NCBI RefSeq assembly: GCF_041296385.1 | Contig: NC_091013.1 | Span: forward strand, 30,203,001-30,267,000 | From: Aphelocoma coerulescens | Taxonomy: Eukaryota; Chordata; Aves; Passeriformes; Corvidae | DNA: 64,000 bases | Reading direction: 5' to 3' | Part shown: positions 26,601 to 38,454 of the stretch, piece by piece | Numbering within the stretch: the stretch's first letter is position 1 | Layout: every line of letters starts with the position of its first letter | The notes under the pieces: generated by a model | Seen by the model: only the letters and a program-made list of their open reading frames with translations | Told to the model about the DNA's origin: nothing | Database searches by the model: none | Translations under genes and position numbers: made by a program

Positions 26601-29600
26601 CTTCATGATGTCCAACTATCTCCAAAGTTACAGCCTCTGGTGCATCTAAAACAGAAGTATGGCTATTGAAGTATACCTTACTTACGTTCTTCCATAGTAG
26701 AAGTTACATACTTGCTCTATATCTAAAATGAATCACAAACATTCAATTTAATTCACAGAATATCTGGATTCTGGCATTACTGAGTAGTTTAAAATCCAGT
26801 ATGTCTTGGTGAATTTTTTCCCATACATATAAGTACAGAGAACAATTTGCAATGGTTGGAAAGGCTCTTGTGCAAAATTCTCAGTAAGTTTAAATAACTT
26901 ACTCAGAGCAGCTATTTTGAAAAAAAAATAAAACTGCAGGGAAAACATATTAAATACATCTTCCAAAATTGGTTCTTTTCATCTTAACTTCTGCTTTTTT
27001 ACTTCTCAAATTATTCTGATGTAGTTCAGATTACCAGACTTGTTCCCCTTGGTATATATTTATCAAATGAGAAGTGCAATGAAAAATCTCCATAGTAAAG
27101 TGAACCAAAAAGTATGCTTCAAAATTTTAGAAAGCTTTCTTACCTTCTTCTACTACAAGTTTAATTGTATTTGTGCTGTGGTATATCCTTCCTTCATGAC
27201 TGATCAAAATTTTACAGGTATATATCCCAGAGTGCTGTACTGTTAGGGTTCTAAAATTTAGTTCCCTCTCTGTTTCATGTTCATAGTTCTTGCAGTCCTG
27301 AAATAAAACAGAACCAGAAAATACTATTCTGTAGCAAACATGCATTCAAAACATTAAAGAAATGACAAGGTTTTTTTGACACAAGTGTCACCATCACCTT
27401 TTCACTATCTCAATGACATGTGTCTGACCCAAAAGAGGTGCAGACCCAATTTTCACTCATGGTCACTTAAATGCAACATCTGAACATTTAACCCATTAGA
27501 AGTTGAGAACATTGCAACTGAGGAAAATATAACGACCTATGGCCCTATCCATCAATGGTCCCATCATCCCAGGCCCTGAAACACAAGAAAACAGGGCTGT
27601 AGTTCGTTCTTGCCTGGTTACTCCAGATGCCTTTACTAAATCAGTCAAAATCTCTTCCAGAAACTGATTGATCTTGGAGTGAACAGGGTCTGTTACTCCA
27701 ACCAGAAGACCTGAGAGGAATAAGGAGCACTTCTCAAAGTGATGACTTGCCAAAAAATGAACAGAACTGGATCTGTTACACATGTAAAAAGTGTTCAGAA
27801 ACAGAAAAATTGAAAAGTTTGTCATTACTTTACAAGTACATTGCAACTGTAAAATAAAAATCTTGGCACCTCATTTAGCATCAGTACAATATCTGTATCA
27901 GCAAAGTGGCAGCTGGCTAAACCAACTGCTACCTAAATCAGCAAACAGACATGCATATCAAATCTTTTATCATTCCAAACTACGAGTTTAATAATTTCTG
28001 AAACAGGTATATTTTTTTAATAAATCTGAGGGCAGACAAAAACTTTGTTTTGCATACCTGTCTAAAGTTTTTTTGCCCTAATCCCATGAGAAATTAAAGC
28101 TTTACAATGTTTGTAGATGCCTCTAAAAATTTGTTTGCAATTAATATTTCCTGTAATCAGATGTTTTGTTTCTATAGGCAATGATTTGAGTGACACTGTT
28201 TCAGTAATTACCTTGTACCATGTTATGCTCTCATTTTCATAGATGGACAAATCACTGCATTTCAGTGAATGACCAGTTCCAGCACTTTTCATTTCTGTAG
28301 TTAAATGATTTTTGTTGAAACAGCTACTTTTATTTCTTTCAAGTACATTCAAGGTCCATTTTTGAATTGTTAAATTTTGTTTTCCATTGCTAAGAAAAAA
28401 AAAGATAAAGCAAAATCAGTTTTAGGAGCTTTTAAAAATTATGCAGCTTAGTGAGTTACAAAACACAACTAAATTCTCAAATACATCTGGTAGGCAAAAA
28501 GTACATCTACAGTGACCTAATTATTTTTATTCCCCTTTATACTTTCCCATTCCCAAATAAGTGTTATCTCCTTTAACCAAACAGGTTACCTAAACTAAAT
28601 GCACTACCACAAAACATTTGACAATACAATTCTATCTATGGAACATGACAATATATGCTACATTGACCTGAACAAGGATGCAACAGTCTGTGACATCATG
28701 AACAGTTACATGAGAGCATCAAAGAATCTTGGACCTTGAATCAGCTAAAGATCCTTCAGGCTTAATTTCCTATGTGTTGCTAAGGTTAAAAGCCATAACT
28801 GAAAAATATATTTGTAAAATAAGTGATAAGATAGGCAACTCTGATACGGTTTATAAAGCAATATTAATCATTGTTTGATACTCTGCAGATAGTCACTGAT
28901 ATTTTGGAAATATTTCTAAACTCCACAAGTCTCATAAATCACAGCAGCATTTATGGATTCAAGCATGTCTGCAAAACAAAGCATTTTGGAAAGGGTGCAT
29001 CTCTTTGTCTTTGAGTCTGAACTGCTCAGAGATCTACAGTAGCTGAGCACCCCAGGCTGCCTGGAAGAGTCAGGAACTACCACTTCTGCAGCAGAGGCAT
29101 CACATCCCATGCAGTGTCTAGAAAAGATCACACAAATATGCTCAAAAAATACCTCTTTTGAGTATCTGGGAGCTGATGATTGTCATTTAGATATCTACTA
29201 AGTTCTATCCATATATTCCTTGAAAGAGTCTGATTATAGCTGTTATTTCACTGATATATCCAAATACATGACTACCAAGGGAAAGGAAGCTGGAGGACTT
29301 TTGACTTAAATTTGGCAAAGTTAGAGCTTAAGAGAAAGCCATATGTTGCTGTCAGTTAGCGGGTGAGATTCTGACAGCTAATGGGTGAGATTTTGCAATG
29401 AGTGCATAAAGCTCTCATTTGTTTTCTGAACAAGCAGGGCCTGACAAAGAAAAAGCAGCAATCACAGAGCACTTCCCTCCAATGTCAGTCATATCTTCAT
29501 AAATATGTCTGAATCTTTCTGCCTCCAAGAAAAGAAAAAAAAATTGCTTCTAGAACTGCAACTGGTCAAGAATTATTTCAATGAGAAAGGCCAAGAGGAC

Positions 29601-32600
29601 AGAACAGTTGGAATGGAGAAGCATCCCTGGTGAGTACATCAGCTTAAATACCATTCTTGACATGCCTTTTGAGTGTACAGGACTCAGAAGAGCTATTAGG
29701 ACATCATTTTTATGATGAATTTAGACCAAGTCTTGGGTTGCTTCTTTTCTGCTTTTTAAGCCCCCTAAACAAATGTATTTATGTATTCTGCTCACCCTCT
29801 TTGCACTGTAGCCCTTTTTCAACCTACACAGGTTCTCCTTACTCACTTGAGATGTTTATTACTCGTAATTGACTCTTTAAACCAAAACATTGTGGTTTGG
29901 TTGCTAAATCAGCTACCTATGCTGTTACAAACAGGAAAAGCCATACCAAAACTTTTCCATCAGAGATAAGCTTGCATGGGTATTCACAGTGGGTGGAGTC
30001 CTTCTCACCTATTCTTCAGTATCATATTTACACATTTAAATCAGAGCTACTAATCACAGTCAGCAGTGAGACCACAGTCAGCAGTCAACCTGTTACAGTG
30101 CAGTTTATATGACCTATTTTTTATGTTTGGTTTAGGACAAGATAATCTATGGCCCAGAAAGGCCTCTCTCTCCCTGACAGTAAAGGTAGCTAAGATAAGC
30201 TTAGGTATAGACATAAACATTATATCAAATTAATTCCACTGAGTCTGTGTGTTTCTTTAGGCATCACTCTACCAATCTGAATACTGTCAGAGAAGCAATT
30301 TACAGATCTAGCCACGAAATGCATATGATTTTACTCTCTAAATTCAGCAGATGAAAGAAAAGGGTCCGTAAAGCCACATGTTCCCCTTAGCACTGTCACT
30401 CCACAGAGGGTTTCTTCTGTGATCCTATTTGGGGAAATCACTCGAAGTGGATCAAGATATTCTACCTGATGAGCCAAAATCTGGCAAGGAGAATGTCCCT
30501 GGAAGGTATTAAAACCATACCTATGCAAACAAAGATTAATTTGTCTTGCATCATTTCTAACTGTCTGCCATATAGAATGGTTTTCAAAATATTAAAAAAA
30601 AAGGCATTTAGGTGTATTTTTTTAAACTGCTAGTGTCTAAATTGTTATATTTTAATCCTGGTTTTTACTTGTTGAGAGTCTTTAGTGATATTTTGTCAGG
30701 AACAAACCATTTCTGGTTTAACAGACTTTCAATCTCCCCCCAACAAACCCACCAAGAAGGAACAACAAAATCTAGCTTGGCTCAAAAGATGATACAGGGA
30801 AGTGAAAGCCCTTAGAGAATATAAACCAAGTTTACTGGATACATAACCAATTCTAAGTCATCCCTTAGCTATTTCACTGAAGCAAGCCAGTGTTATCTCA
30901 ATATTTCAATCTACTGTAGAAACTGTCACTCTGCTTTCCAAATTGCAGTATTAACTCCAAATGCATGTTCCTATGGCTTTCAACTGTTCTAAGCATATTG
31001 AAAAATTGAACAATATTAGGATTTTAAAACTTATCATGTATTTATCATGGTTCTCTGTAGTTTTGGGTTTTTTTCAGGAACATGTAAGTTCCCTCAGTTT
31101 CAAGGTCACCAAAACAGAGCAACCTGCTTTTTTATATTCTGTTTTTCTCTTTGACAACCACAGGATATAGGCTCTAAAAAACACCCATACAAATTAAAAA
31201 TCTTTCCAAAGACCTGTGACACAGTTTTTTCTGCTTACCACACTCACTACAAGTACATGTGAATTTTTTCAGCAAGAATGTTGCTGAAGATGGGCACATT
31301 CATGCTTAGAGGTGATGTCCATTGATTCCTGAATTAACATCCTAAGTCTAGTGTACTAACACACGTGAACACATCAACACACACATATGCACACTTCAGC
31401 TATCTATGTATGTCTCAGCAAGACACTTCTAGTTTAACTGTAAACTTTCTGATTCCTCTATAAGTAAAAAATAAGTGGTTAAAACACCATAAAAACATTG
31501 TTAGATCACCTTTGCCTCTTACTTCTTGCATATTGTCAGTTGTAACACAGCAGAAAAAAAATTCCTACATTTAATTAGTTTGCAAAATCTGTCATGTTGT
31601 CTTCTTTTCTTGAAAATCTGCAGTATATGTAGCTGTCACACTGTTCCCTGAAACTGCCTAAACAGTTATAAGTAATCTAAAAATTATTTCCGATACAGCT
31701 TATAAATACCTATCCCTAAATTAAATAGTTGAAAACTTAAAAAATAAAAATATATTTAGCATACCTTCTTTAAAAAGTAACCCCTTTAACCTCCTATAAA
31801 TACTCTGAAATTAAACTAATTCCACTCAGTCATTCTTATTAAATATTAAAACAGTTCAGTAGTCCACAATAGCCCACAATCTTTCCCTACAGAGACTACT
31901 AAAATCCTCTGTCTCTCCAGAAAAAAATTTTTGCAATAATCTTCTGTATTTGCTGAAATGTAACTCATTTAATTTGCCTGCCAATAGTGAAATCCATCAT
32001 ATAAACTAAGCCAAAGATCCTATTAAAATCCATTATGCCTGTTTTTCCAGCAGTGAGACGTGTGAAGAGTTCTCACAGGAGGATTGCAAGCTTCTGGCAT
32101 CATTCTGATCCTAACAGAAAAATTAGTATTTATATGGGCCTAATGAAAAGAAAAGAAGAAGGGAAGGGCAAGAGGAAGGGCGAGGCAAGGCAAGGAGTTT
32201 CAGAGTAAGTAATTTTTTCCTCAAAACAAAAATACTTTCCTTCAAAACTGATTTTTAAAATGTAGCAGCTAACATAGTCCTAGAACACAAGACAAAAAAG
32301 GAGAAAACCAAAACTCTCAATTTCAAATGGTCTGATGTAATCAAGACTTTTTTGCTCAGTTTCTCTCTTAAGCAAATGAATAAATCAAGACATTTCATAA
32401 AGGATTCTGATATTTTCATGTTTTCCAACAATAACTTATTTTAACAAACCTCATTCTAATAGTTTTACTTCCGTTCCTTTCCTGTCATTTCGTTCTTCTA
32501 TATGCAAGGCTGTTTCCTTCAGTTTTGAGGTTTACACTTTTTCATAATAACTTTATAGATTCTTATGATTTACTGTGGATTTACTGTCATTACTCCAAGT

Positions 32601-35288
32601 CCGTAAAACAATCAGAAAACCACAATGATCGTGAATTAAGGCTGGGGCTATCATAGCTCTCTTCTCTTCTGTCCTGTATTTTAGACTCCTTGTGGCAGTC
32701 TCCTTCGGTAGCCTGGCAATTCAGGTATGATCTCCACCTATCTTTCTCCGTGACAAAATTAGTCAGTCTGCATTTTGTGCCACTGATTAGGTGGTATTAG
32801 AGTGAGTTTTAGGTTTAATAGCTCTTTTTGTGAAGAGACAATGTAGACAACTGATCGACACAACAAACTAGACAAACTACCATATTCATCATCCCTAATG
32901 AAAATTCTCTTGAATTTAAAATAGATGAATACATTTTTCTCAGTATTTACCCTTCAATTAAAAATACTTTGCATTTCATATACCATGACTCACTACTTTT
33001 TAAAATAATATCAGTAAGTAGACAATAGTAATGATGCATGGAAAAATAAAACAAGGAGATTGCAGCTTCCAAGTTAACTTGGAAGTTAACAATTGAAGTC
33101 TAGCTTCGAACTGTAAAGTATCGCACTTGAGCCTGCGATATTTCTGGAAAAACGTGGGGAGCATTTTTCAGTATCCACGTCCCGTAACCTTTATAAACCT
33201 GGCTAGAACCTTAAAATTATTACTTGGAGAACAGCACAAATCATTACATGCAAAGTAATCTGCTTCAAATGAATTGTTGCTTCAACTGTAAATGCTGAAT
33301 TATGGGTTTAGTGCAAGTTAGTCATAAGAACTCCATGCAACAAACCTTTGATTTAGTCCCTTAGTCTTTTAAGGTGTTCCAGTGAAGACTGGCACCAAAT
33401 AATGGAGGCCCATCCTTATTTCTCCTTTTAACCCATGATGTTCTACAGCAGTAAGAAATCAAATCCAATTATTTAATTTGTTCTTTGAATGGCTTCATGC
33501 AGGGAAAGGTTTGAACAGAAAGCAGAGTTTAGCTATGCTATGTTTAATCTTTACTATACAGTTAGATGATTTGGCAAGCCTCATAGCATGAGATCTGCTC
33601 AACACAGCAAGCAAGAACAAGTCTGGGGAAGAAGACAAGCAAATGTTTCCTTTTTCTTGTCAGGGGACAGAAGGGCTGCCTGACACTCATTTTGCTTAGG
33701 TAATTAATCACAAGCAAGAAAAAAGGCTACCTGCCTTATCAAAAGGTTTACAGAACATTTAAAAGGCTGAAACTCCTTACAGATATTTGTAAGTATTAAA
33801 AGTTCACCTTGATAGTTATTGTGAAATGAAGTGGCAAATGACACTGCAGTTAATGCAGTTCCCTGTGCCCCCTTTATATGGATGCCACTATCTATACAAA
33901 ACAAGACAAATTATCTTCATCATAGACATGTGCACAGGCAAGACATTTATACATTCTGATGTGTACCCACCTGTGAATGACAGAGTAATTCCCAGAGTCA
34001 CTGAGTTCAGCTGGCCAAAACTCCAGAAAATTCATTTGTGAAACAATTCTGTGTGTTTCCTTTACCAGTTGCTGCTTTCCAGCACTTTCTTTGTACCAGT
34101 TTATTGTGTATGCTTCTTCCTGAAAACGTTCGTGCCTTGACTCAAGATAACAAAGGAAAAAATATTCCCCTTCTAGAACATCAATGGAGGCACGAAGGGG
34201 GCACAGCTTTTCTTCAGAGAAAGGGGAAAAAAGATATGTTAGGAAGCCAAGTACTTATTTCAGAAAATTACATTAACCTGACTTTAAAGTAATTTGCTGT
34301 GCTGCTGGTATCTTATAAAGAGATTCTTTCAGCAAAGTGGTCTGGCAGCATTTATTTATTTATTCCTGCAATATTTTCTGAAAACCTCAGTTTTCCACAA
34401 CTTTATTCTATCTTACCAAAGCAACACCAGAAGAAAAAGGCAGCTGAAAATAAAAAGACATTTCCCTATCTCTATGATTCTTTCACATGAGTTCCACAGA
34501 GTCAGAATAAATTTCTGAAAGGGCAGAATCTGGCCTCACTCTACAGCAAAGCAGCTCCCACAAATGGAAAGAGAAAGGAGAAGTTCTTCACATATGATTT
34601 GACTTGACAAATATGTTGGAGATAAAAGCACAGATCCTATAAATTAACATTTGTATTTCCTTATCTTCTTAATTAAAACCGAATCATTATGTAGATATAT
34701 TTGTGAAAAACTTCAGATATCTTTGGAAAGTTGCCTTGGAACGAGATTATGTGTCTAAAATTTAGTTTTTAAGTCTGCCTTTCCGCACAAATTTCTCAAA
34801 TTTGCTTTTGCATACAGCAGTCATGAAAAGTACAGAAAAGGAACCATGATCTAGCATTAAGAGTCAAAAATAAAATCAGCCTTCAGTCTCTCTTTCTCCT
34901 AAGGTTCTCAGAGATTATTGTTGTTTAGCAACTATTGTGACCACACTTCTGAATGGCACAAAAAGAAGCAGACTGTTTCTCTTGCTTGCTATGTCTCTTC
35001 ACACAGTCATAGTTACATACAAATCATCAGGTTTCTCCAGGTAGCATCCTTGATTATTCATTTCATAATTTTGCCGTTTGGTACCAAATTTCCCAAGCCT
35101 GAAGCTGGGCTGAAATTGCCAAACCTTTAAGTTTTTGTTCTTGGCTGCAAAACACAAAACTTGTCCTACTCCAAGCAACTGTCAAGATGCTGGCACATAT
35201 TTTGAAGGTTCTGTTTTTGAATTGAAGACTTTTACTTACCAGTGGCAGATTCCATTATAAACATTACAAAAAAAATCATCAGAGTCAT
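19216..35288 (-). CDS. IL18R1: interleukin-18 receptor 1 (IL-18R alpha), complete coding region in ten exons
   Basis: IL18R1 is the ligand-binding chain for IL-18 and signals with IL18RAP through MyD88 at the plasma membrane. Coding exons: 35240-35288, 33971-34211, 28212-28389, 27144-27297, 26583-26645, 24322-24478, 24006-24139, 22964-23125, 21255-21413, 19216-19616. They join to 565 residues, against about 541 in human. Order: signal peptide 1-17; Ig1 to about 97 ([15 protein letters not shown]); Ig2 about 98-207; Ig3 about 208-325; membrane helix about 338-360; then [11 protein letters not shown]. The TIR domain has box 1 YDAFVSYLK, box 2 FERDVFPGG and box 3 [10 protein letters not shown]. 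The last two motifs, [13 protein letters not shown] and the IL18RAP neighbour identify IL18R1 rather than another family member. No frameshift or internal stop was seen. Confidence 0.96.
21255..21413 (-). CDS. IL18R1: IL18R1 exon, TIR first half
   Basis: This 159-base exon is phase 1 to phase 1. Peptide blocks are [34 protein letters not shown] and [10 protein letters not shown], that is TIR box 1 and the BB loop. The donor is GTGAG. Confidence 0.95.
22545..22576. repeat. perfect 13-bp inverted repeat with 6-base loop
   Basis: TTCACCTCACTGA at 22545-22557 is the exact reverse complement of 22564-22576. It lies in the intron between the membrane and first TIR exons of IL18R1. Confidence 0.8.
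22964..23125 (-). CDS. IL18R1: IL18R1 exon, transmembrane segment
   Basis: This 162-base exon is phase 1 to phase 1, between TGTTTTGCAG and GTATGATT. The hydrophobic stretch begins [19 protein letters not shown] and is followed by [17 protein letters not shown], which matches the human RVDLVLFYR block. Confidence 0.95.
23625..23679. repeat. (ATT)n microsatellite
   Basis: About 18 tandem copies of a TTA/ATT trinucleotide in an IL18R1 intron. Confidence 0.95.
24006..24139 (-). CDS. IL18R1: IL18R1 exon, Ig domain 3 second half
   Basis: This 134-base exon goes from phase 2 to phase 1. The peptide has [20 protein letters not shown], with the cysteine just after it, and ends IKIVKLKK. The acceptor is TTATGTTGCAG and the donor GTATGG. 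Confidence 0.93.
24322..24478 (-). CDS. IL18R1: IL18R1 exon, Ig domain 3 first half
   Basis: This 157-base exon goes from phase 1 to phase 2. The peptide begins [15 protein letters not shown], then [14 protein letters not shown]. The donor GTAGGT after TTACA is less usual than the others but is the one that keeps the frame. Confidence 0.9.
24745..24830 (+). mobile_element. short CR1 3' tail
   Basis: Only the last 85 or so bases remain: a GGAATTGGACTTGATGATGC block, a GGGTTCCTTCTACTTCAG block and the terminal TTCTATGATTCTATAA. It lies in an IL18R1 intron. Confidence 0.8.
26583..26645 (-). CDS. IL18R1: IL18R1 short linker exon
   Basis: This 63-base exon is phase 1 to phase 1, between TTCTGTTTTAG and GTATGAAA. 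It encodes [20 protein letters not shown], which leads into the third Ig domain. Confidence 0.9.
27144..27297 (-). CDS. IL18R1: IL18R1 exon, Ig domain 2 second half
   Basis: This 154-base exon goes from phase 0 to phase 1. The peptide begins [15 protein letters not shown] and has [17 protein letters not shown]; it matches the human block NCKK...GYYSCVHF. The acceptor is TTTATTTCAG and the donor GTAAGAAA. Confidence 0.94.
28212..28389 (-). CDS. IL18R1: IL18R1 exon, Ig domain 2 first half
   Basis: This 178-base exon goes from phase 2 to phase 0. It encodes [14 protein letters not shown], like human WKLNVIRRNKHSCF, and ends ESITWYK. The acceptor has a T-rich tract ending TTCTTAG; the donor is GTAATTAC. 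Confidence 0.94.
28390..33970. other. large IL18R1 intron
   Basis: This 5.6-kb intron shows no CR1 copy that I can recognise. It contains an exon-like open frame at 30331-30520 (see findings), a purine-rich tract near 32140-32200 and a 20-base perfect palindrome at 33066-33085. The rest looks unique. Confidence 0.6.
33066..33085. repeat. 20-base perfect palindrome
   Basis: CTTCCAAGTT followed directly by its own reverse complement, with the GTTAAC HpaI site at the centre. It is intronic to IL18R1. Confidence 0.85.
33971..34211 (-). CDS. IL18R1: IL18R1 exon, Ig domain 1
   Basis: This 241-base exon goes from phase 1 to phase 2. The acceptor is CCTTTCTCTGAAG and the donor GTGGGTAC. The peptide includes [30 protein letters not shown] and [20 protein letters not shown]. 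The LEFWP-EL-D-G-Y signature is that of IL18R1 domain 1. Confidence 0.94.
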
Positions 35289-35310
35289 TTTCTTGAGTTA
35301 CTTCTCACTT
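35240..35310 (-). CDS. IL18R1: IL18R1 exon with start codon
   Basis: The ATG is at 35288-35286; 49 coding bases encode [16 protein letters not shown], a signal peptide, up to a GTAAGTAA donor. A 17-base T tract ending in GAG on the minus strand (A run at 35314-35330) is the likely acceptor, so the exon would start near 35310 with untranslated exons further right. Confidence 0.88.
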
Positions 35311-37942
35311 CTCAAAAAAAAAAAAAAAAAGAAACCGAATTTCTCTTGTTTGTTCTGAAAACCTAAGAAAAAAAACAGATTCACAGTTCATCACAAGTGC
35401 AGTAAAACGTTCCTTGGAGCATGTGAGCATTGTAACTGTTGCCTGGTGCTGAAGAGGGATTTCCAAATGGAAAGTTACATATTTTTATCATAACAGCTAT
35501 TTTCATACATCAGGTAATGTATCTAGATTTTTCTTTGCAATTTCACTTCAAATTCAGAAAGCACTGCAGGATTTCCTTCTTCCATTTTCTTCTTTAATGC
35601 ATGCATTTTGCAGTATTACAAAAGCACTCAAATCCCAAGCCAGTAGATACCTACCACAGGATAGGACAGTGCTTTTTTTTCTCCACAGAGAGAACGACTT
35701 TGCAAGACTGGACCTTGTAGAAACAGCCAGTGGAAACTTCCCTTGCCTTCGGTGAGAACAGCACAATGCTGCAGATTGGATATGTTGATGGCTAACTTTG
35801 AGCCTGCTGGAAAACAATAAGACATGTAATTTCTCTCACAATTTGGTCTGTGGAGGCAATAAGCACCAGCTAAGAGTGCTAACATTTCCACTGGGGGGAA
35901 GGACATGAAGCAGCCTATATTCAGTTGCTTCATGTGTAGTCAACTGATTTCAAAGGCAAGTGAAAAACACCACTAAATAAGATCAGCTTGGAGCACCTTC
36001 TGAGGTTCCTCAGAACAGCAGGTTAACTGACAACCAAAGACAGAGCTACTCCTGAGACTCTGCCTCAGTTTTGCTTACAAAACAGACAGGTTAGATACAC
36101 AATCAACTCAGTTCAGCCTCTGAACCTAAAACAGACAACCTTTCTCAGTGTTACTCAAGCATGGATGGACAAATGAGACACGCACACACAAGATGTATTT
36201 CAGAGATCCAAGAGATCTGCCAAAAGAAATGTCATTAGCAATCCATTTCTTTTTTATTAAGTAAATCTGTTGCAATTTGAGAAAGCACAAACTTAATGTT
36301 GTAAGAGACTGCCCTGAGATTTACAGTCAGAAAGTTCCTGTGACCTGAAGGGTCTGGAGGCAGAAGGCTACTGCATTTCCCACAGTATTCCAGAATGACA
36401 CCAAACTGTGTAGCTGCTCTGCCTCTCTTATCTTTCTTCTCAGCTCTTCACAAGTCATCATCCCATAAAGCACTGTAAGGAGATGGAGGAAGTGTTTCAC
36501 ATCCCTTTTTTCAGACAGCCTGGTAGGCAAATCCAGATTTAGAAAGCTGAAAGAGGCTGGATGCTGAGTACTGGAACAAGCAATTTCAGTTCCTTGTTAC
36601 ACATGGAGATTCAAACTCCTACACTTCATAAGGAAAGGAGGGCCTCTCTCTTTAATTTCTCGAATCTTTTTTTCCTTTTTTATCCTATCACATTCAGAAG
36701 AAATACAGCTGTTAGAGATTACAAGACTATGATCCACTACATAAAGATAAAATAATTTATCACCAGATTTTTAACTCTAAATCCAGTTCTTTTTTGGTAT
36801 ATCACGTCAGCACACAGTGGAAGTTTGTTTGAATGCACACAGTATAATGGAAGCTATTTAGTAATGACCAGGTTTGAGATGCACGACTAATGAAAAGCAA
36901 GACACAGGACCTTAATCTTACTCTCTCATTGCTGTTGAACCTGATCAATTTGTCTGAAATTGTTCACTGTAGGCTAAAAGTGTTTACATTTGAGCCACAC
37001 AGTTTGAGTACTCCTCAATGAAAAGTTGGGGGGGGGAGGGGAGAGGGAAGATGAAAAGAAAGAAAAATGCTTTTAGTGAAAGTCAGATAATACAAAGATA
37101 ATCTTTGAGAAACAGAATAAGAATTTTAATTTTTGGAAAAAATGGAGAGTTATTTTAAAGTAAAAATTCTCTGCCTAATAAAGGAGTACAGAAATATTAA
37201 AGGGACAATGCTGAGGCAATAGAGGGAAATGACAGTTTCAATGAAAATTGGTTAAATTACCAATTGTCTATAAGGATCAAAGTGACAATAGCTTTAAGCA
37301 CATTTTATAAATTTTATACATGTTTAAAACCACTGATGGAATTTTAATAATAAAATATGGTTCTTAAAAATGCCTGTGACACTGTGAAACCAACAAAAAC
37401 TTTAAACAAACTGATAGTTTAAATTCTGTAAAGTGCATTACCAATATCTCATTAATTAGAAAATTGTATATATTTAAGCAGCCTTAAAATTATTCCCCAC
37501 TTTTCTAGAATCACCAGAAGATTTTGAAATTAAGTGGGACTGATACACAGAAGTGACTGATCCTGTGTTTTGGATAAGTAACTCATTTTGATCAACACTT
37601 TTGGAAAACTCAATTTGGTCCTGAAGGGTTGTGACTTCCTTTTTTAAAAAAACACAACAGATTCTTCTGAACATGAGACTGCTTTAACAATCATCTTCGG
37701 GTCAAGGGAAGAAAGCACTAATCTTTCCTCTTTAAGGAATTCCTGTGGAATTTAAGTATTTTCTAAATATTACTACACAGAGCCATAATTTGCTCAGCAT
37801 TCATGAAGAAATCAAAAATATTTAACAAACAGTTGTCTTAGACAGATTAGATCCAAGCACCATTCTGCCAGGATTGCAATTTCTTGGTAAAAATGAAAAC
37901 CTGTCTTAATTTCAAAGAAGACAAGCAAAGCTGTTTACTTAC

Positions 37943-38042
37943 TATGCAAGTCTTGCCAGGTGGAAAGTGGAAGGAGAGGGAGTCTTCCAAACTCCAGAGA
38001 GCTGCAACTTGAACTTACAACTCTTCTGAATCTTATTCATCA
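37943..38042 (-). promoter_or_regulatory. candidate untranslated exon of IL18R1
   Basis: A 100-base unit between a good acceptor (CTCTCTGTTTCAG) and a consensus donor (GTAAGTAAAC). It lies between the CpG island and the start-codon exon and is on the right strand. Inference from splice signals only. Confidence 0.35.
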
Positions 38043-38454
38043 CTGAAACAGAGAGTTGTCTCTCTCAGCAAGTGAATGCATAGATATTTCAGTTTGAAAG
38101 ACCTTCTGAAAAAAGGAAAAGAGAACTGATGATTGCAAGAAGGAAAACAGAAGAGGGAGATGTGAGAAAATCATTTCTGCTGGCATTGATGGAAAGGTAA
38201 AGGCAAGTCCTTAATATTAATAATTTTTCTAAATGAGACATTTGAGAGCTGATACACAAATGTTTTAGGCATAATCTTTTGCTCCTACCACCTACAACAG
38301 CGATGAAGGAGCCCATCCTCCTCCAAAGCCACCCAGGTGTGAGTGAAAGGGCTGCAGACAGCCCAGACACGGCGACAGGGACTGTGTGTTGAAATAAGCC
38401 ATTTTCAGGGCTAACCTGTTTATGGCAGCTCTGTAATGAGGAAAAATTATATAA

